NCBI GenBank assembly: GCA_019695185.1
Contig: JAIBAN010000008.1
Location: forward strand, 62,001-126,000
DNA: 64,000 nucleotides
Source of the DNA: Blastocatellia bacterium
GTDB taxonomy: Bacteria > Acidobacteriota > Blastocatellia > Chloracidobacteriales > Chloracidobacteriaceae
Direction of reading: 5' to 3'
A model generated the notes under the pieces. The model ran no database searches, was not told the DNA's origin, and saw only the letters and a list, made by a program, of their open reading frames with translations. Position 1 is the stretch's first letter, and the number at the start of each line of letters is the position of its first letter. Made by a program: the position numbers and the translations under genes. Positions 1-9,840 of the stretch are shown here, one piece after another.

Positions 1-1
1 C

Positions 2-3000
2 AACAAACCGGATTATGTAAAGGCGCTGGAACTGTTCAACCGGTTGAACAACGAATTCCAGAAAGGCGAAACCCGCTATTACGACCAAGCCAAAAGTGCC
101 GCCGAGAACATTACCAAGCCAACCTTGAGTGTTTCGGTTTCAAACATTTTCCTGCCCAATTCGGAAATCCAGATTGCCAGCAACTGGCGCAATCTTTCAC
201 AGATTGAATATGCCCTCTACAAAGTTGAACTCAACCGGGATGTAAAGTTTGCTGAGAACAATGGGAGTTTGGGCAACTGGCTGGAAACAATTGCGGTGAC
301 AGGACGCGAGGTCACCAAAAAATGGTCCAAAACCGTCCCTGACAAACATGACTACCAACCGGGCGGGGAAACCATGCGGCTGGAGGAAAAACTTCCCGTC
401 GGGGCCTACCTTTTGGAAGCCAAGAGCGGTGCAGTTCATGCGCGGGAAATCATTCTGGTGACGGATACGACCCTGGTGGTCAAACCAACGGACAAAAAGC
501 TGGTGGCGTTTGTCTGCGATGCCTTGACGGGCGCGCCGGTGCTCGACAGTCAGGTCAAACTCTGGGTTTCCTGGTATGACGGAAACACCTATCACCTGGA
601 GGAAAAAACGGCGGCAGTCGGAGCCGACGGAGTGGCTTTGTTTGATTTAGCCGGGAAAAGTTACCAACGAAACTTCTTCGTAGCCGCTGCGGTGGGGGAC
701 CGGCAGGCATTTTCCCAAGGATATGACAACAATTACTCCGCACGAGGGCAGCAGGAACAGTGGAAAGTTTATGCCTACACAGACAAGCCTGCCTATCGTC
801 CGGGCGAAACCGTGCAGTGGAAGTGTACTGTGCGGAGCTATACCGATGGATTGTATGCTGTTCCGGCCAAGCGCGGCATTGAATATGAGATCAATGACGC
901 CAGAGGGGCAAGCGTCAAAAAAGGGACGCTCAAGTTAAATCAGTTTGGCAGCGCCTGGGACAATTTCATGCTTCCGGCAGACGCCACTCTGGGTGAGTAC
1001 CGGATTTATTTCTATGACGAGGGCCGTCATACTTCCATCGGACAGGCCCAGATGTTTCGGTTGGAGGAATACAAACTGCCGGAATTCAAGGTCACGGTGC
1101 AGACCCCGGAAGAAAACGGGCGCAAGAAAGCTTTCAAGCTGGGTGAAAAAGTCGAGTTCAAGATTGCTGCGGATTACTATTTTGGCGGTCCGGTGGTGAA
1201 TGCCAGCGTTGAGGCGGTGGTGTATCAAAAAGTCTTTTACCATTCCTACCAGCAGCCGCGTGAGTATCCCTGGCTCTATGAGAATGAGAATCAACGGTAT
1301 TACTACAACAACTACAACCGTTCTGAAATTCAACGGAGAAGCCTGAAAACCGATGCGCAGGGAAAAGCCTCGCTCACGTTTGAGACCCCGCGCAATAGTG
1401 GCAATGATTTTGAATACGAAGTCGAGGCCCGCGTGATTGACGCTTCGCGCCGGGAAGTCACCGGCAGCGACAGCGTCCGCGTCACCCGGCAACGGTTTTA
1501 TGTCTATCCGCGCACGGAACGGTATGTGTATCGTCCGGGAGAAAAAATCTCCGTTGACGTAAAAGCATTGGACGCCAACAACCAGCCGGTTCAGACCGAA
1601 GGCACGCTCAAAATCTTCCGCGACACCTGGAAGGAAATCTGGCTTGACCCAACTGGCCGCGAAGTTGCCGGCGATGAACTGAAAGACCTGAAACGCAAAA
1701 ACCGACATTTTCCGCCGCCCGTCAAACCCGGCGAAAAGCCCTGGCAGCCGAAATCCTATGGGTACGAGCATGTTGAGGTACTGACCAAAACGCTCCGCAC
1801 CGACAAGGAAGGAATCGCTCATATTGAATTTCCGTCTGATAACGAAGGCTATTATCGCATTTCCATGACGTGTGTGGAAAAAGGGAATAACCCGATTGTC
1901 GGTGAAACCACTGTTTGGGTCGCTTCCCAGAATTCAAATGACTTTGGGTATCAATCCGGCAATCTGGATTTGATTCTGGACAAAGACACCTTTCGGGTTG
2001 GTCAGACGGCTCCGCTCCTGGTGACAACACCAATTTCTGACAGCTATGTACTGCTTTGTGTGGAAGGCGCAGACCTTGACAGTTATCAGGTGGTGCATGT
2101 GACCGGCAACGTCAAACTGGTCGAAGTTCCCGTCACGAAAAAAGACATTCCGGTGATGTTTTTTACTGCGTTGATGGTGGATGAAGCCAACGTCAATCTG
2201 ACGGTCAAACAAGCGATTGTGCCTCCGGCTGAACAGTTTTTGACGGTGGACGTGCAACCTGACAAAGCCGAATACCTTGCCCGCGAGGAAGGTACATTTA
2301 CCATCACCGCCCGCAATTTCGAAGGAAAACCAGTCTCCGCCGAAGTTGGTTTGGGCGTTTTTGATGAATCGGTGACCTACATCCAGCAGGATTATGCCCA
2401 AGACCCGCGCAAGTTTTTCTATGGTGCCATTCAGCGCGGAATTTCCCAGCCGTTCAGCATGTTTCAGCAAAAACGGATTGCCCGGCTGATTGAAGGAAAA
2501 GACAAAGAGCTACAGGAAGATGATTTGAACCTGGGTAAACGTTCAGAAAGCGAACGGAGAGACGGGCCAGCCGCTCCGGCAGCCGCGACACTTTCCCGGC
2601 AAATGTCTTTGGAAGCCGATTCTAAAGCCAAGACCATAGGTGGAATCGGTTATAGCACAGCGGGAGGGGAAAAGGCCGACTTTGGTTTTATTGCCAAAGA
2701 TGAACGAGGTAGCAGTGTATTCCGTGGCAATGTTTTCAAAGAAAGAAAATTACAAGATAAAAAGACTGATAGCTTGCAAGAACAAACAGTAGCCAATGTC
2801 CTTGTCCGCAATGATTTCCGTTCCTCGATTTTCTGGAAACCCGATTTGGTCACGGATGCCAATGGCAAAGCCGTGGTGAAAGTAAAATTCCCCGATACAT
2901 TGACAACCTGGAAAGCCACAGCCCGGGCAGTCACGGAAAATACGTTGGTCGGCTCCGGAACAGGAACCACCCGAACCAAACAACCGCTGATTGTCAGGCT

Positions 3001-5158
3001 GCAAACGCCTCGGTTTTTTGTGGAAAACGACTTGGCGGTGGTTTCCGCCGTCATCAACAACAACACGGACAAACCAATCACCGTGACACCCGTCATCCAA
3101 ACCGAGGGCATTTCCATCACCGGCATTGTCTCTGATGGCAAAATTGTCAAAGGGGAACAGGGGCCGGTCAAAGTCGAACCAAACAGCGATGGCCGGGCCG
3201 ATTGGGTGGTGTTGGCCGCCAAGCTGGGAAATGCAAATTTCAAAGTAACAGCGCGGGGCGGCCAGTTTTCCGACGGCATGGAACTGACCATCCCGATTTA
3301 TGAGCACGGCATTGAAAAATATGTGGCGAAATCGGGCAAGCTACGCGGGGATGAAGCTGTCATCAAGCTCGCGGTTCCGGCTGCCCGCAAGACTGACACC
3401 ACCCAGATGTCGGTGCAGGTCACGCCGAGTATGGCGGTGACGATGCTTGATGCGTTGCCCTACCTGATTGACTATCCCTATGGCTGCACCGAACAAACAA
3501 TGAGCCGTTTTCTGCCGGCGGCGGTGACGGCCTACACGTTGAAAAACTTTGGCATCAAGCCCGAAGACATCGCCGGTAAAATGTTTGGCGGTGTCGAGGC
3601 TGCCACGGCTGACAAAACCCATACCCGTCCCAAACAGGATTTGAAAAAACTGGACGACATGGCGGCCAAAGGACTCAAACGGCTCTATGATTTCCAACAT
3701 TCCGACGGTGGTTGGGGCTGGTGGAAGGAAGGCGAGAGCGACCATTTCATGACGGCCTATGTGGTCTGGGGCATGTCACTGGCAGCCGGTGCAGGCATGG
3801 ATGTCCGTTCGGATGTGCGTTCACGCGGAGCCGAATTCCTCGACAAAGAACTGGTGGAAGAGGAAACCAACTATGATATGCAAGCCTGGATGCTCCATGC
3901 CGTTGCCTCCCATCGGTTTCAATCGGGACAAGCATCCATCAACCAATTTCAGGAAAAGGCATTCAAAAACCTGTGGGAGAACCGCGAACGGTTGAATGCC
4001 TATACCAGGGCTCTGTTGGCTTTGGCGGCATACGATTTCGGGAAAAAGGCGGAAGCCAAAATCCTGGTCCAAAATCTGGAAAACGGCGTCAAAATTGATT
4101 CCAAGCCTGATGAATCCATCCTGATTTCCAATAAACCCGGCACCACTGACACTCAGTCCTCAGTCATAGGGACGGCTCACTGGGGCGAAGACGGCGTGGC
4201 CTGGCGTTGGAGCGACGGCGGGGTGGAAGCCACCGCCTTTGCCCTCAAAGCTCTGGTGAAAATTGACCCCACCAACAAACTGGTCGAACCCGTCACCAAC
4301 TGGCTTATTAAAAACCGGCGCGGCGCACAATGGAGCAACACCCGCGACACGGCCATTGTCGTGCTGGCACTCAATGATTTTGTCCGCGAAACCAGGGAAT
4401 TGACGACGGTTCAGGAATATGAGGTGTTGCTGAATGGAACGGTGATTGGCACCCAAAGCGTTGACGGCGGCAATATGCTTTCCGCGCCCAGTGAGTTTGC
4501 GGTCAAACCGATTCAAATCAAAAACGGTGACAACGAAATCAAGATTCGGCGCAAGTCGGGTACGGGACCACTCTATTTTGCGGCACGGGCCAATTACTTC
4601 ACCTACGAAGAACCGATTGGGCCGGAAGGGAACGAAATCTTTGTACGGCGGGATTACTACCGGCTGAAGTCGGTTCCAACCTTGCTCAAAGGCAATGTCT
4701 TTGAAAAGGAACTCCTGGCCGATGGCGAACAAGTCCGAAGCGGCGAGCGAATTGAAGTCGTCCTCACAATTGAAGGCAAAAACAATTATGAGTATCTGCT
4801 GTTTGAAGACCTCAAACCTGCCGGCCTCGAAGCCGTCGAAGTGAAAAGCGGAACACCCTTGTATGCCAAGGAAATCAAAGGCGGTTGGAAGGGTTCCAAA
4901 CCAACGCCAAACACAACAATCAACCCAAACACCTACACAGGGCGGACACGCTGGGTGTATCAGGAACTGCGCGACCGGAAAGTGGCCATGTTCATAGACA
5001 AGCTGCCCGAAGGAGTTTGGGAACTCCGCTATGAATTTCGGGCTGAGGCACCGGGGGTCTATCACGCCCTTCCGGTTCTGGGGCATGCCATGTACGTTCC
5101 GGAAATCCGCTGCAACAGCGCCGAAATGCGGGTCAAGGTTGAGGAAAAACTGAGGTAA
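2..5158 (+). CDS. Alpha-2-macroglobulin family protein, 5' truncated by window edge
   Basis: A bacterial alpha-2-macroglobulin homologue, an envelope protease trap thought to protect the cell from host or competitor proteases. The frame is open to the first bases of the window, so the signal peptide and true start lie outside; the TTG at 44 is only an internal codon. The visible N-terminal residues look helical, as in family members with a TPR-like leader. Macroglobulin (MG) beta-domains follow. A low-complexity charged stretch at about nt 2500-2800 is placed like a bait region. The thioester motif YGCTEQ is intact, with its Cys codon at nt 3485-3487, followed by the alpha-helical thioester domain and a C-terminal receptor-binding-like domain. 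No penicillin-binding protein 1C gene, a frequent partner, is visible downstream. Confidence 0.93.
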   Translation, partial: NKPDYVKALELFNRLNNEFQKGETRYYDQAKSAAENITKPTLSVSVSNIFLPNSEIQIASNWRNLSQIEYALYKVELNRDVKFAENNGSLGNWLETIAVTGREVTKKWSKTVPDKHDYQPGGETMRLEEKLPVGAYLLEAKSGAVHAREIILVTDTTLVVKPTDKKLVAFVCDALTGAPVLDSQVKLWVSWYDGNTYHLEEKTAAVGADGVALFDLAGKSYQRNFFVAAAVGDRQAFSQGYDNNYSARGQQEQWKVYAYTDKPAYRPGETVQWKCTVRSYTDGLYAVPAKRGIEYEINDARGASVKKGTLKLNQFGSAWDNFMLPADATLGEYRIYFYDEGRHTSIGQAQMFRLEEYKLPEFKVTVQTPEENGRKKAFKLGEKVEFKIAADYYFGGPVVNASVEAVVYQKVFYHSYQQPREYPWLYENENQRYYYNNYNRSEIQRRSLKTDAQGKASLTFETPRNSGNDFEYEVEARVIDASRREVTGSDSVRVTRQRFYVYPRTERYVYRPGEKISVDVKALDANNQPVQTEGTLKIFRDTWKEIWLDPTGREVAGDELKDLKRKNRHFPPPVKPGEKPWQPKSYGYEHVEVLTKTLRTDKEGIAHIEFPSDNEGYYRISMTCVEKGNNPIVGETTVWVASQNSNDFGYQSGNLDLILDKDTFRVGQTAPLLVTTPISDSYVLLCVEGADLDSYQVVHVTGNVKLVEVPVTKKDIPVMFFTALMVDEANVNLTVKQAIVPPAEQFLTVDVQPDKAEYLAREEGTFTITARNFEGKPVSAEVGLGVFDESVTYIQQDYAQDPRKFFYGAIQRGISQPFSMFQQKRIARLIEGKDKELQEDDLNLGKRSESERRDGPAAPAAATLSRQMSLEADSKAKTIGGIGYSTAGGEKADFGFIAKDERGSSVFRGNVFKERKLQDKKTDSLQEQTVANVLVRNDFRSSIFWKPDLVTDANGKAVVKVKFPDTLTTWKATARAVTENTLVGSGTGTTRTKQPLIVRLQTPRFFVENDLAVVSAVINNNTDKPITVTPVIQTEGISITGIVSDGKIVKGEQGPVKVEPNSDGRADWVVLAAKLGNANFKVTARGGQFSDGMELTIPIYEHGIEKYVAKSGKLRGDEAVIKLAVPAARKTDTTQMSVQVTPSMAVTMLDALPYLIDYPYGCTEQTMSRFLPAAVTAYTLKNFGIKPEDIAGKMFGGVEAATADKTHTRPKQDLKKLDDMAAKGLKRLYDFQHSDGGWGWWKEGESDHFMTAYVVWGMSLAAGAGMDVRSDVRSRGAEFLDKELVEEETNYDMQAWMLHAVASHRFQSGQASINQFQEKAFKNLWENRERLNAYTRALLALAAYDFGKKAEAKILVQNLENGVKIDSKPDESILISNKPGTTDTQSSVIGTAHWGEDGVAWRWSDGGVEATAFALKALVKIDPTNKLVEPVTNWLIKNRRGAQWSNTRDTAIVVLALNDFVRETRELTTVQEYEVLLNGTVIGTQSVDGGNMLSAPSEFAVKPIQIKNGDNEIKIRRKSGTGPLYFAARANYFTYEEPIGPEGNEIFVRRDYYRLKSVPTLLKGNVFEKELLADGEQVRSGERIEVVLTIEGKNNYEYLLFEDLKPAGLEAVEVKSGTPLYAKEIKGGWKGSKPTPNTTINPNTYTGRTRWVYQELRDRKVAMFIDKLPEGVWELRYEFRAEAPGVYHALPVLGHAMYVPEIRCNSAEMRVKVEEKLR

Positions 5159-5169
5159 AAATTTCCTTC

Positions 5170-5255
5170 TCACCGCAGAGCCGCAGAGGATTCGCAGAGA
5201 TAAATCAGGAAAGAACTCTGCGTAAACTCTGCGGTTCTCTGCGCCTCTGCGGTGA
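5170..5255. repeat. Dispersed CTCTGCGG-type inverted repeat, copy 1
   Basis: A spacer element with near-palindromic ends (TCACCGCAGAG at the left, CTCTGCGGTGA at the right) able to fold into a long imperfect hairpin. A related copy in the opposite orientation lies at 38779-38870. It follows the alpha-2-macroglobulin stop codon and may act as a transcript end. Elements with this core are, to my recollection, common in many bacterial genomes; this was not checked. Confidence 0.7.
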
Positions 5256-5452
5256 AGGTTTTTCCAAAATTTTGAATAAATCATCCAAAAAAATAGATTT
5301 CAAAAAATCTGCAAAAAGCCTATCCCCTTCTTTTTCAGCACCTTCCAGGTTTTATCCACTCCTGGCACAAAGATTGCCTTTTCTCAAATCCTCCAAGTTC
5401 CCTCAGTTTTTTCGCTTCAATCTGAAAATCAAAAACAGGAAGGTGGCCTCTC

Positions 5453-8400
5453 ATGCGAATGGACGAGCTGTGGAAGAGATTCGTGTATGTGTTGTGCCTG
5501 ATTATGGCCAGTTCAACCTTTGCCTTGGCACAGGATGCCTCGGGAAAGATTCTGGGTCAGGTGACCGACCCGCAAGGCGCATCCTTGGCCGGTGCGCGGG
5601 TGGTGGTGACCAACACCGGCACCCAGGTCAGTCGGGAAACCGTGACCGACAAAGATGGAAACTTTCAAATTCTATCGCTGCCGATTGGGGTTTATACGGT
5701 CTCAGCGGAAAAAGACGGGTTCAAGAAAGTCGTCAGTTCCGAAGAAAACCTGAAAATCAATCAAGCGTTACGAATTGACCTCAAACTCGAAGTGGGGGCT
5801 AATACTGAAATCATCGAGGTGTCCTCCCAAGGCGTGCTGGTTGAAACCGTGAATCCGACGCTGGGGCAATCGGTGACTGCCCGCCCGCTGGTCAATTTGC
5901 CGCTCAACGGACGCAATATGCTCTCGCTGGCCTTGTTGCAGCCGGGTGTGGTGGACACCAACTCCAGCAATGGAACCGTGGGCGTTCAGGGAGTCAGTAT
6001 CGCTGGCGGACGGGTTGACTCGGTGTCCTATCTGCTGGACGGCGGCAACAACAACAGCCTGCTTTCCAACGGAGTGGTGTTTAATCCGAACCCTGACACA
6101 GTGGCCGAATTCCGGATTTTGACGAGCAATTACACGGCGGAATATGGCCGCAACGGCGGTGGCGTCATCAGCATTGTGACCAAATCGGGGACCAACGAAT
6201 ACCACGGCAGTGCCTTTGATTTTGTCCGCAACGATGCGTTTAATGCCAACTCGTTCTTTAACAAGCGAAACGGGTTGCCGCGCGAAATTCTCAAGCGCCA
6301 TCAGTTCGGTTTTACGGTGGGCGGACCGATTTCAATTCCAGGACTCTTTTCCGGAAAAGACCGATTCTTTTTCTTCGCCGGGTACCAGGGCCAACGCCAA
6401 ACCCAGGCCCAAACCACCGAAGTGGTCCAAACCTTCACCCCGGCAGAACTGAACGGAGACTTTTCGCTTTCGGGTGGTGGCCGCCCCGACCCTGGCGTGG
6501 TTGATTTCCTGAAACAGTTTCCGTATTTCCAGCCCAATGCCTCCCTGGCCGCGCGCGGCATCATTGACCCGTCGCGGATTAACTCAGTAGCGCGGAATTA
6601 CATTTCAAACAAACTCGTTCCGACTTCGCCCACAGGCGAACTGGTTTCGCAATCAACGGCCAAAAACGACTCGGACGAGCTGACCTTCCGGCTTGATTTC
6701 AACTTCACCTCAAATGACAAACTGGCGGTGACCTTGGGTTCAGGGCGCAACCCGCAGAACCGGCCTTTTTCCTATTCGAACGTCACCGGATTTCCGGTGA
6801 GTGATACAGGAAACCGGTATTTTTCCAATTTCACCTACACGAAAATCATTTCGGCGGCGTTGCTCAACGAAGCCCGCATGACCGTGCAACGGTTAAATAC
6901 AACCCGTTTCAAACCAGCCGTGAAATTACCCACTCCGGCGGAACTGGGCATCGGTGTTACGCCGGACCGGCCCGGCGGGCCGTCGCAAATCGAGTTTGAC
7001 AAAGGTTTGATTCTGGGCTTCAGCCCCAACGGACCACAGACCATCATCAACAATACTTTCACCTACACGGATACGGTTTCGTGGCAGAAAGGCAACCATA
7101 ACTTCAAGTTTGGGGGCGCTTTCTCTCCCTACCAGAACAACACGCTCTATGATTTCTATGTCAACGGAGCGTTCTTCCTCTACGGTGCAAGTGACGGAGG
7201 CTTCACCGGCAACGATTTTGCCGATTTCCTGTTGGGATTGCCCAATGAGTATCTTCAATTCGGCTCGGCTCCTTCAAACATTCGGACCAAATCAGCCTAT
7301 GCGTTTGCGCAGGATGAATGGCGGGTCCGCCCGAACCTTACCCTTTCCTTGGGGGTTCGGTATGAATATGCCCAGCCCAAGTTTGATACCCAGGGCCGTT
7401 CGTTTTCACTGCGGTTCGGAGCCAAGTCTCAGGTCTTTACCGATGCCCCGCTCGGTCTGCTTTTCCCTGGCGACCCAAATGCGCCGAAAGGCTCCAACTT
7501 TTCTGACAAAAACGACTGGGCTCCGCGTTTCGGTTTTGCCTGGGACCCCTTCAAAGACGGGAAAACCAGTGTACGCGGCGGTTTCGGGGTGTTCTATGAC
7601 ATTTTGAAAGGCGAGGACAACCTTCAATTTAACGGACAGGCACCGTTTTTTGGGTTTGCTGATTTGTTCTTTGACCCGATTTCCAAAAACCCCACCAAAG
7701 AGGTGAATTACTTTTCCCAGCCGTTTGTGGCAACGGGAGTGCCCAATTCCTTCCCGTCCCGGCCTCCGGCACCGAACGTCAACTTTGCCGATTCCGGATT
7801 TTTACCAGTGGGCGGCGGCGGTGTTTTCTATGTTGACCAGAATTTGCGGACGCCCTATGTGTTTCAGTACAACCTGAGCATTCAACGGCAACTGGTGCGC
7901 AACCTGATGTTTGAAGCCAACTACACGGGCAGTTCCTCGCGGAAACTGACCGGGCTGGTGGATGCCAATCCGTTTGTGGGCAGCAAACGGCTGTTTAACA
8001 CTCTGCCGGGAAATTCGGATATCAGTTTCAGCTATCTGGATGAGTTCCGCAACGTGGCGACAGGTCATTACGACAGCTTGCAACTGAGCTTGCAAAAACA
8101 GCTTTCGGAAACCAAATACATTGGGAACACCTACTTCACCTTTGCCTACACTTACGCTCACAACATTGACAACGCCTCCGGTTACCGTGAACGCAACAGC
8201 ACTGTGCCGGCCTTCAATCCGGGAATTTTCCGGTCTTCGGCAGATACGGATGTGCGTCATCGGGTGACACTCAGCGGCGGCTGGGATATTCCGCTTGACC
8301 GCTGGTTTCCGAAGGTCTGGGACCGGGTGACCAAGGGCTGGAGCGTCTATCCAATCTTCAGCTATCGGACCGGCTTCCCGCTGGATGTGTTTGCCAGCCT

Positions 8401-8824
8401 GCGGCGCTCACGGACCACGCGGGGACCATCCGGTGCCGGTGACGCCCAACTGGTGCGAGCCAATTTGGTCGGAAACAATGTGGGAACGTTTGATGCCAAA
8501 CAAAACCAGATTTTCCGGGGTCGGAACGGAAATTTCTATTTCAACCCGGATAACTTTAACCGGGACGGTCTGGTCGGCTATGGCACGTTGCCCCGGAATT
8601 TCTTTACCGGCCCTGGTCGGACCAACTTTGATCTGGCTTTTGCCAAAACCACTGCGATTATCAAAGAAAAGGTCAACCTGGAGTTCCGGGCTGAATTTTT
8701 CAATGTGTTCAACACGGTGCAATTCCAGAATCCGAGCACGAATATTTCCAGCTCGCAATTTGGCCAAATCACCACCACCTATGACCCGCGCATCGTCCAA
8801 CTGGCCGCGCGATTGACCTTCTAA
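5453..8824 (+). CDS. Oar-like TonB-dependent outer-membrane receptor
   Basis: Outer-membrane beta-barrel of the Oar/TonB-dependent family typical of Acidobacteriota, expected to import an unidentified substrate using TonB energy. There is a signal peptide ending near residue 27 (ASSTFALAQ), a carboxypeptidase-regulatory-like Ig fold at about 28-110 (GKILGQVTDPQGASLAGARV), a plug region at about 120-220 (LPLNGRNMLSLALLQPG, AEFRILTSNYTAEYGRNGGG) and a long barrel ending in phenylalanine, as outer-membrane proteins usually do. The ATG at 5453 is preceded by AGGAAGG at 5437-5443. It stands alone, followed by its own terminator. No TonB/ExbB/ExbD genes are in the window. Confidence 0.93.
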   Translation: MRMDELWKRFVYVLCLIMASSTFALAQDASGKILGQVTDPQGASLAGARVVVTNTGTQVSRETVTDKDGNFQILSLPIGVYTVSAEKDGFKKVVSSEENLKINQALRIDLKLEVGANTEIIEVSSQGVLVETVNPTLGQSVTARPLVNLPLNGRNMLSLALLQPGVVDTNSSNGTVGVQGVSIAGGRVDSVSYLLDGGNNNSLLSNGVVFNPNPDTVAEFRILTSNYTAEYGRNGGGVISIVTKSGTNEYHGSAFDFVRNDAFNANSFFNKRNGLPREILKRHQFGFTVGGPISIPGLFSGKDRFFFFAGYQGQRQTQAQTTEVVQTFTPAELNGDFSLSGGGRPDPGVVDFLKQFPYFQPNASLAARGIIDPSRINSVARNYISNKLVPTSPTGELVSQSTAKNDSDELTFRLDFNFTSNDKLAVTLGSGRNPQNRPFSYSNVTGFPVSDTGNRYFSNFTYTKIISAALLNEARMTVQRLNTTRFKPAVKLPTPAELGIGVTPDRPGGPSQIEFDKGLILGFSPNGPQTIINNTFTYTDTVSWQKGNHNFKFGGAFSPYQNNTLYDFYVNGAFFLYGASDGGFTGNDFADFLLGLPNEYLQFGSAPSNIRTKSAYAFAQDEWRVRPNLTLSLGVRYEYAQPKFDTQGRSFSLRFGAKSQVFTDAPLGLLFPGDPNAPKGSNFSDKNDWAPRFGFAWDPFKDGKTSVRGGFGVFYDILKGEDNLQFNGQAPFFGFADLFFDPISKNPTKEVNYFSQPFVATGVPNSFPSRPPAPNVNFADSGFLPVGGGGVFYVDQNLRTPYVFQYNLSIQRQLVRNLMFEANYTGSSSRKLTGLVDANPFVGSKRLFNTLPGNSDISFSYLDEFRNVATGHYDSLQLSLQKQLSETKYIGNTYFTFAYTYAHNIDNASGYRERNSTVPAFNPGIFRSSADTDVRHRVTLSGGWDIPLDRWFPKVWDRVTKGWSVYPIFSYRTGFPLDVFASLRRSRTTRGPSGAGDAQLVRANLVGNNVGTFDAKQNQIFRGRNGNFYFNPDNFNRDGLVGYGTLPRNFFTGPGRTNFDLAFAKTTAIIKEKVNLEFRAEFFNVFNTVQFQNPSTNISSSQFGQITTTYDPRIVQLAARLTF

Positions 8825-8858
8825 ACAAGGTCAGAGGTCATAAAAGACCAAGGACTGG

Positions 8859-8896
8859 GGACTGAGAAAAATATTCTCAATCCTCAGTCCTTTTTT
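8859..8896 (+). terminator. Intrinsic terminator after the Oar-like gene
   Basis: GGACTGAG (8859-8866) pairs with CTCAGTCC (8883-8890), followed directly by six T residues, 35 bp after the stop codon. The arms use the same CTCAGTC word that forms tandem heptamer arrays elsewhere in the window. Confidence 0.8.
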
Positions 8897-9068
8897 CATT
8901 TCCCAGGCAACCAAATCCCCCTTTGCTCATTCAAAGCCCGCAGTTTCCAGAGCAGCCTGCTTTCGGTTTGCAAACGTCCGGTACATTCTCTCAAGAACCA
9001 CGCCGAAGGTTGGGCTGCTCGACGTTTCTCGCCTCACAAATCAAAATCAAAATCACATCGGGAATCTT

Positions 9069-9785
9069 ATGAAAAGCACGTTTTTTTCCGCCGTGGTTGC
9101 CGCTCTTTTTCTTCTCTTCCTGAATCATCCGCTTTGGGCCCAGGACCAAATCGCCCTGGACAATGCAATCGAACGCAAACTGGAACGTATCAAAAACCGC
9201 CTGGCCGAGTTGGAAAGGGAAGTTTCAACCCTGCGGCAGGAACAGTCCGCAACGCGACAGGCACTGGCCAACGAACAACGCGAACTGGATGAAACCCGCA
9301 CCGCGTTGCGCTATCTCAAGACCTGCGTAGACCAACTGGTTCCCCGTGTGGACCAAATCCAGAACGAAATCAACCACCTCACAAACAATTCCGCTGCCCT
9401 GACGCGGCAGTCGCCAGTACAAGCCGTCAGCCAGCAGGACTTGTATGATGTTCAGCGGGATGTTTCCTTGCTGCGTGATGAAATGCGCTTGCTGTCAACC
9501 GCACTGGAGCGAAGCAACCGTAATTCCGGCGATTTGAATGCGCAGCAACAGCGCGCCCTCTATGACCAGATGGCTGACCTGCGGGCACAGCTCGCTGAAT
9601 TGAAAAAAGCCCTGGCTGCCCGGCCTGCACCGGCCACCGCCGTGCCCCCACCTGTTGCCACCAATTCCGGGGCACCCGCTCCAACAGTTAACCCAGGTTC
9701 GGCGGAACCCACTCTGCCTCGGTCAAAACCCCGCAAACCCGCAAAGTCGTCAGGCAAAGCAACCAAAGAAACCGGCAAAGGCTGA
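9069..9785 (+). CDS. Secreted coiled-coil protein of unknown function
   Basis: A 238-residue protein with a clear signal peptide (FFSAVVAALFLLFLNHPLWAQ region, cleavage near residue 25). A long heptad-rich helix follows at about 30-175 (segments such as LERIKNRLAELEREVSTLRQ), broken by a short Ser/Asn-rich linker, then a Pro/Ala-rich tail ending in a Lys-rich segment. The architecture recalls periplasmic coiled-coil proteins such as CpoB/YbgF N-termini, but there is no TPR domain and I cannot assign a role. It lies between the Oar-like receptor and a convergent BNR-type gene. The ATG at 9069 lacks a strong Shine-Dalgarno sequence. Confidence 0.8.
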   Translation: MKSTFFSAVVAALFLLFLNHPLWAQDQIALDNAIERKLERIKNRLAELEREVSTLRQEQSATRQALANEQRELDETRTALRYLKTCVDQLVPRVDQIQNEINHLTNNSAALTRQSPVQAVSQQDLYDVQRDVSLLRDEMRLLSTALERSNRNSGDLNAQQQRALYDQMADLRAQLAELKKALAARPAPATAVPPPVATNSGAPAPTVNPGSAEPTLPRSKPRKPAKSSGKATKETGKG

Positions 9786-9800
9786 ACGGCAAATGATTTT

Positions 9801-9840
9801 TGACAGGCACCCAAACCGGAAAGGGCTTGTCACTTGCTTT
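9801..9840 (+). terminator. Possible terminator between convergent genes
   Basis: TGACAGGC (9801-9808) can pair with GCTTGTCA (9825-9832; one G-T pair), followed by CTTGCTTTT. The right arm overlaps the stop codon of the convergent gene. A weak T-tract keeps confidence low. Confidence 0.4.

Noticed and set aside
4160-5284. A 374-codon open frame opposite the alpha-2-macroglobulin gene
   Set aside because: It lies wholly against a strongly supported gene, has no domain or family pattern, and its composition mirrors the coding strand. Treated as a shadow frame.
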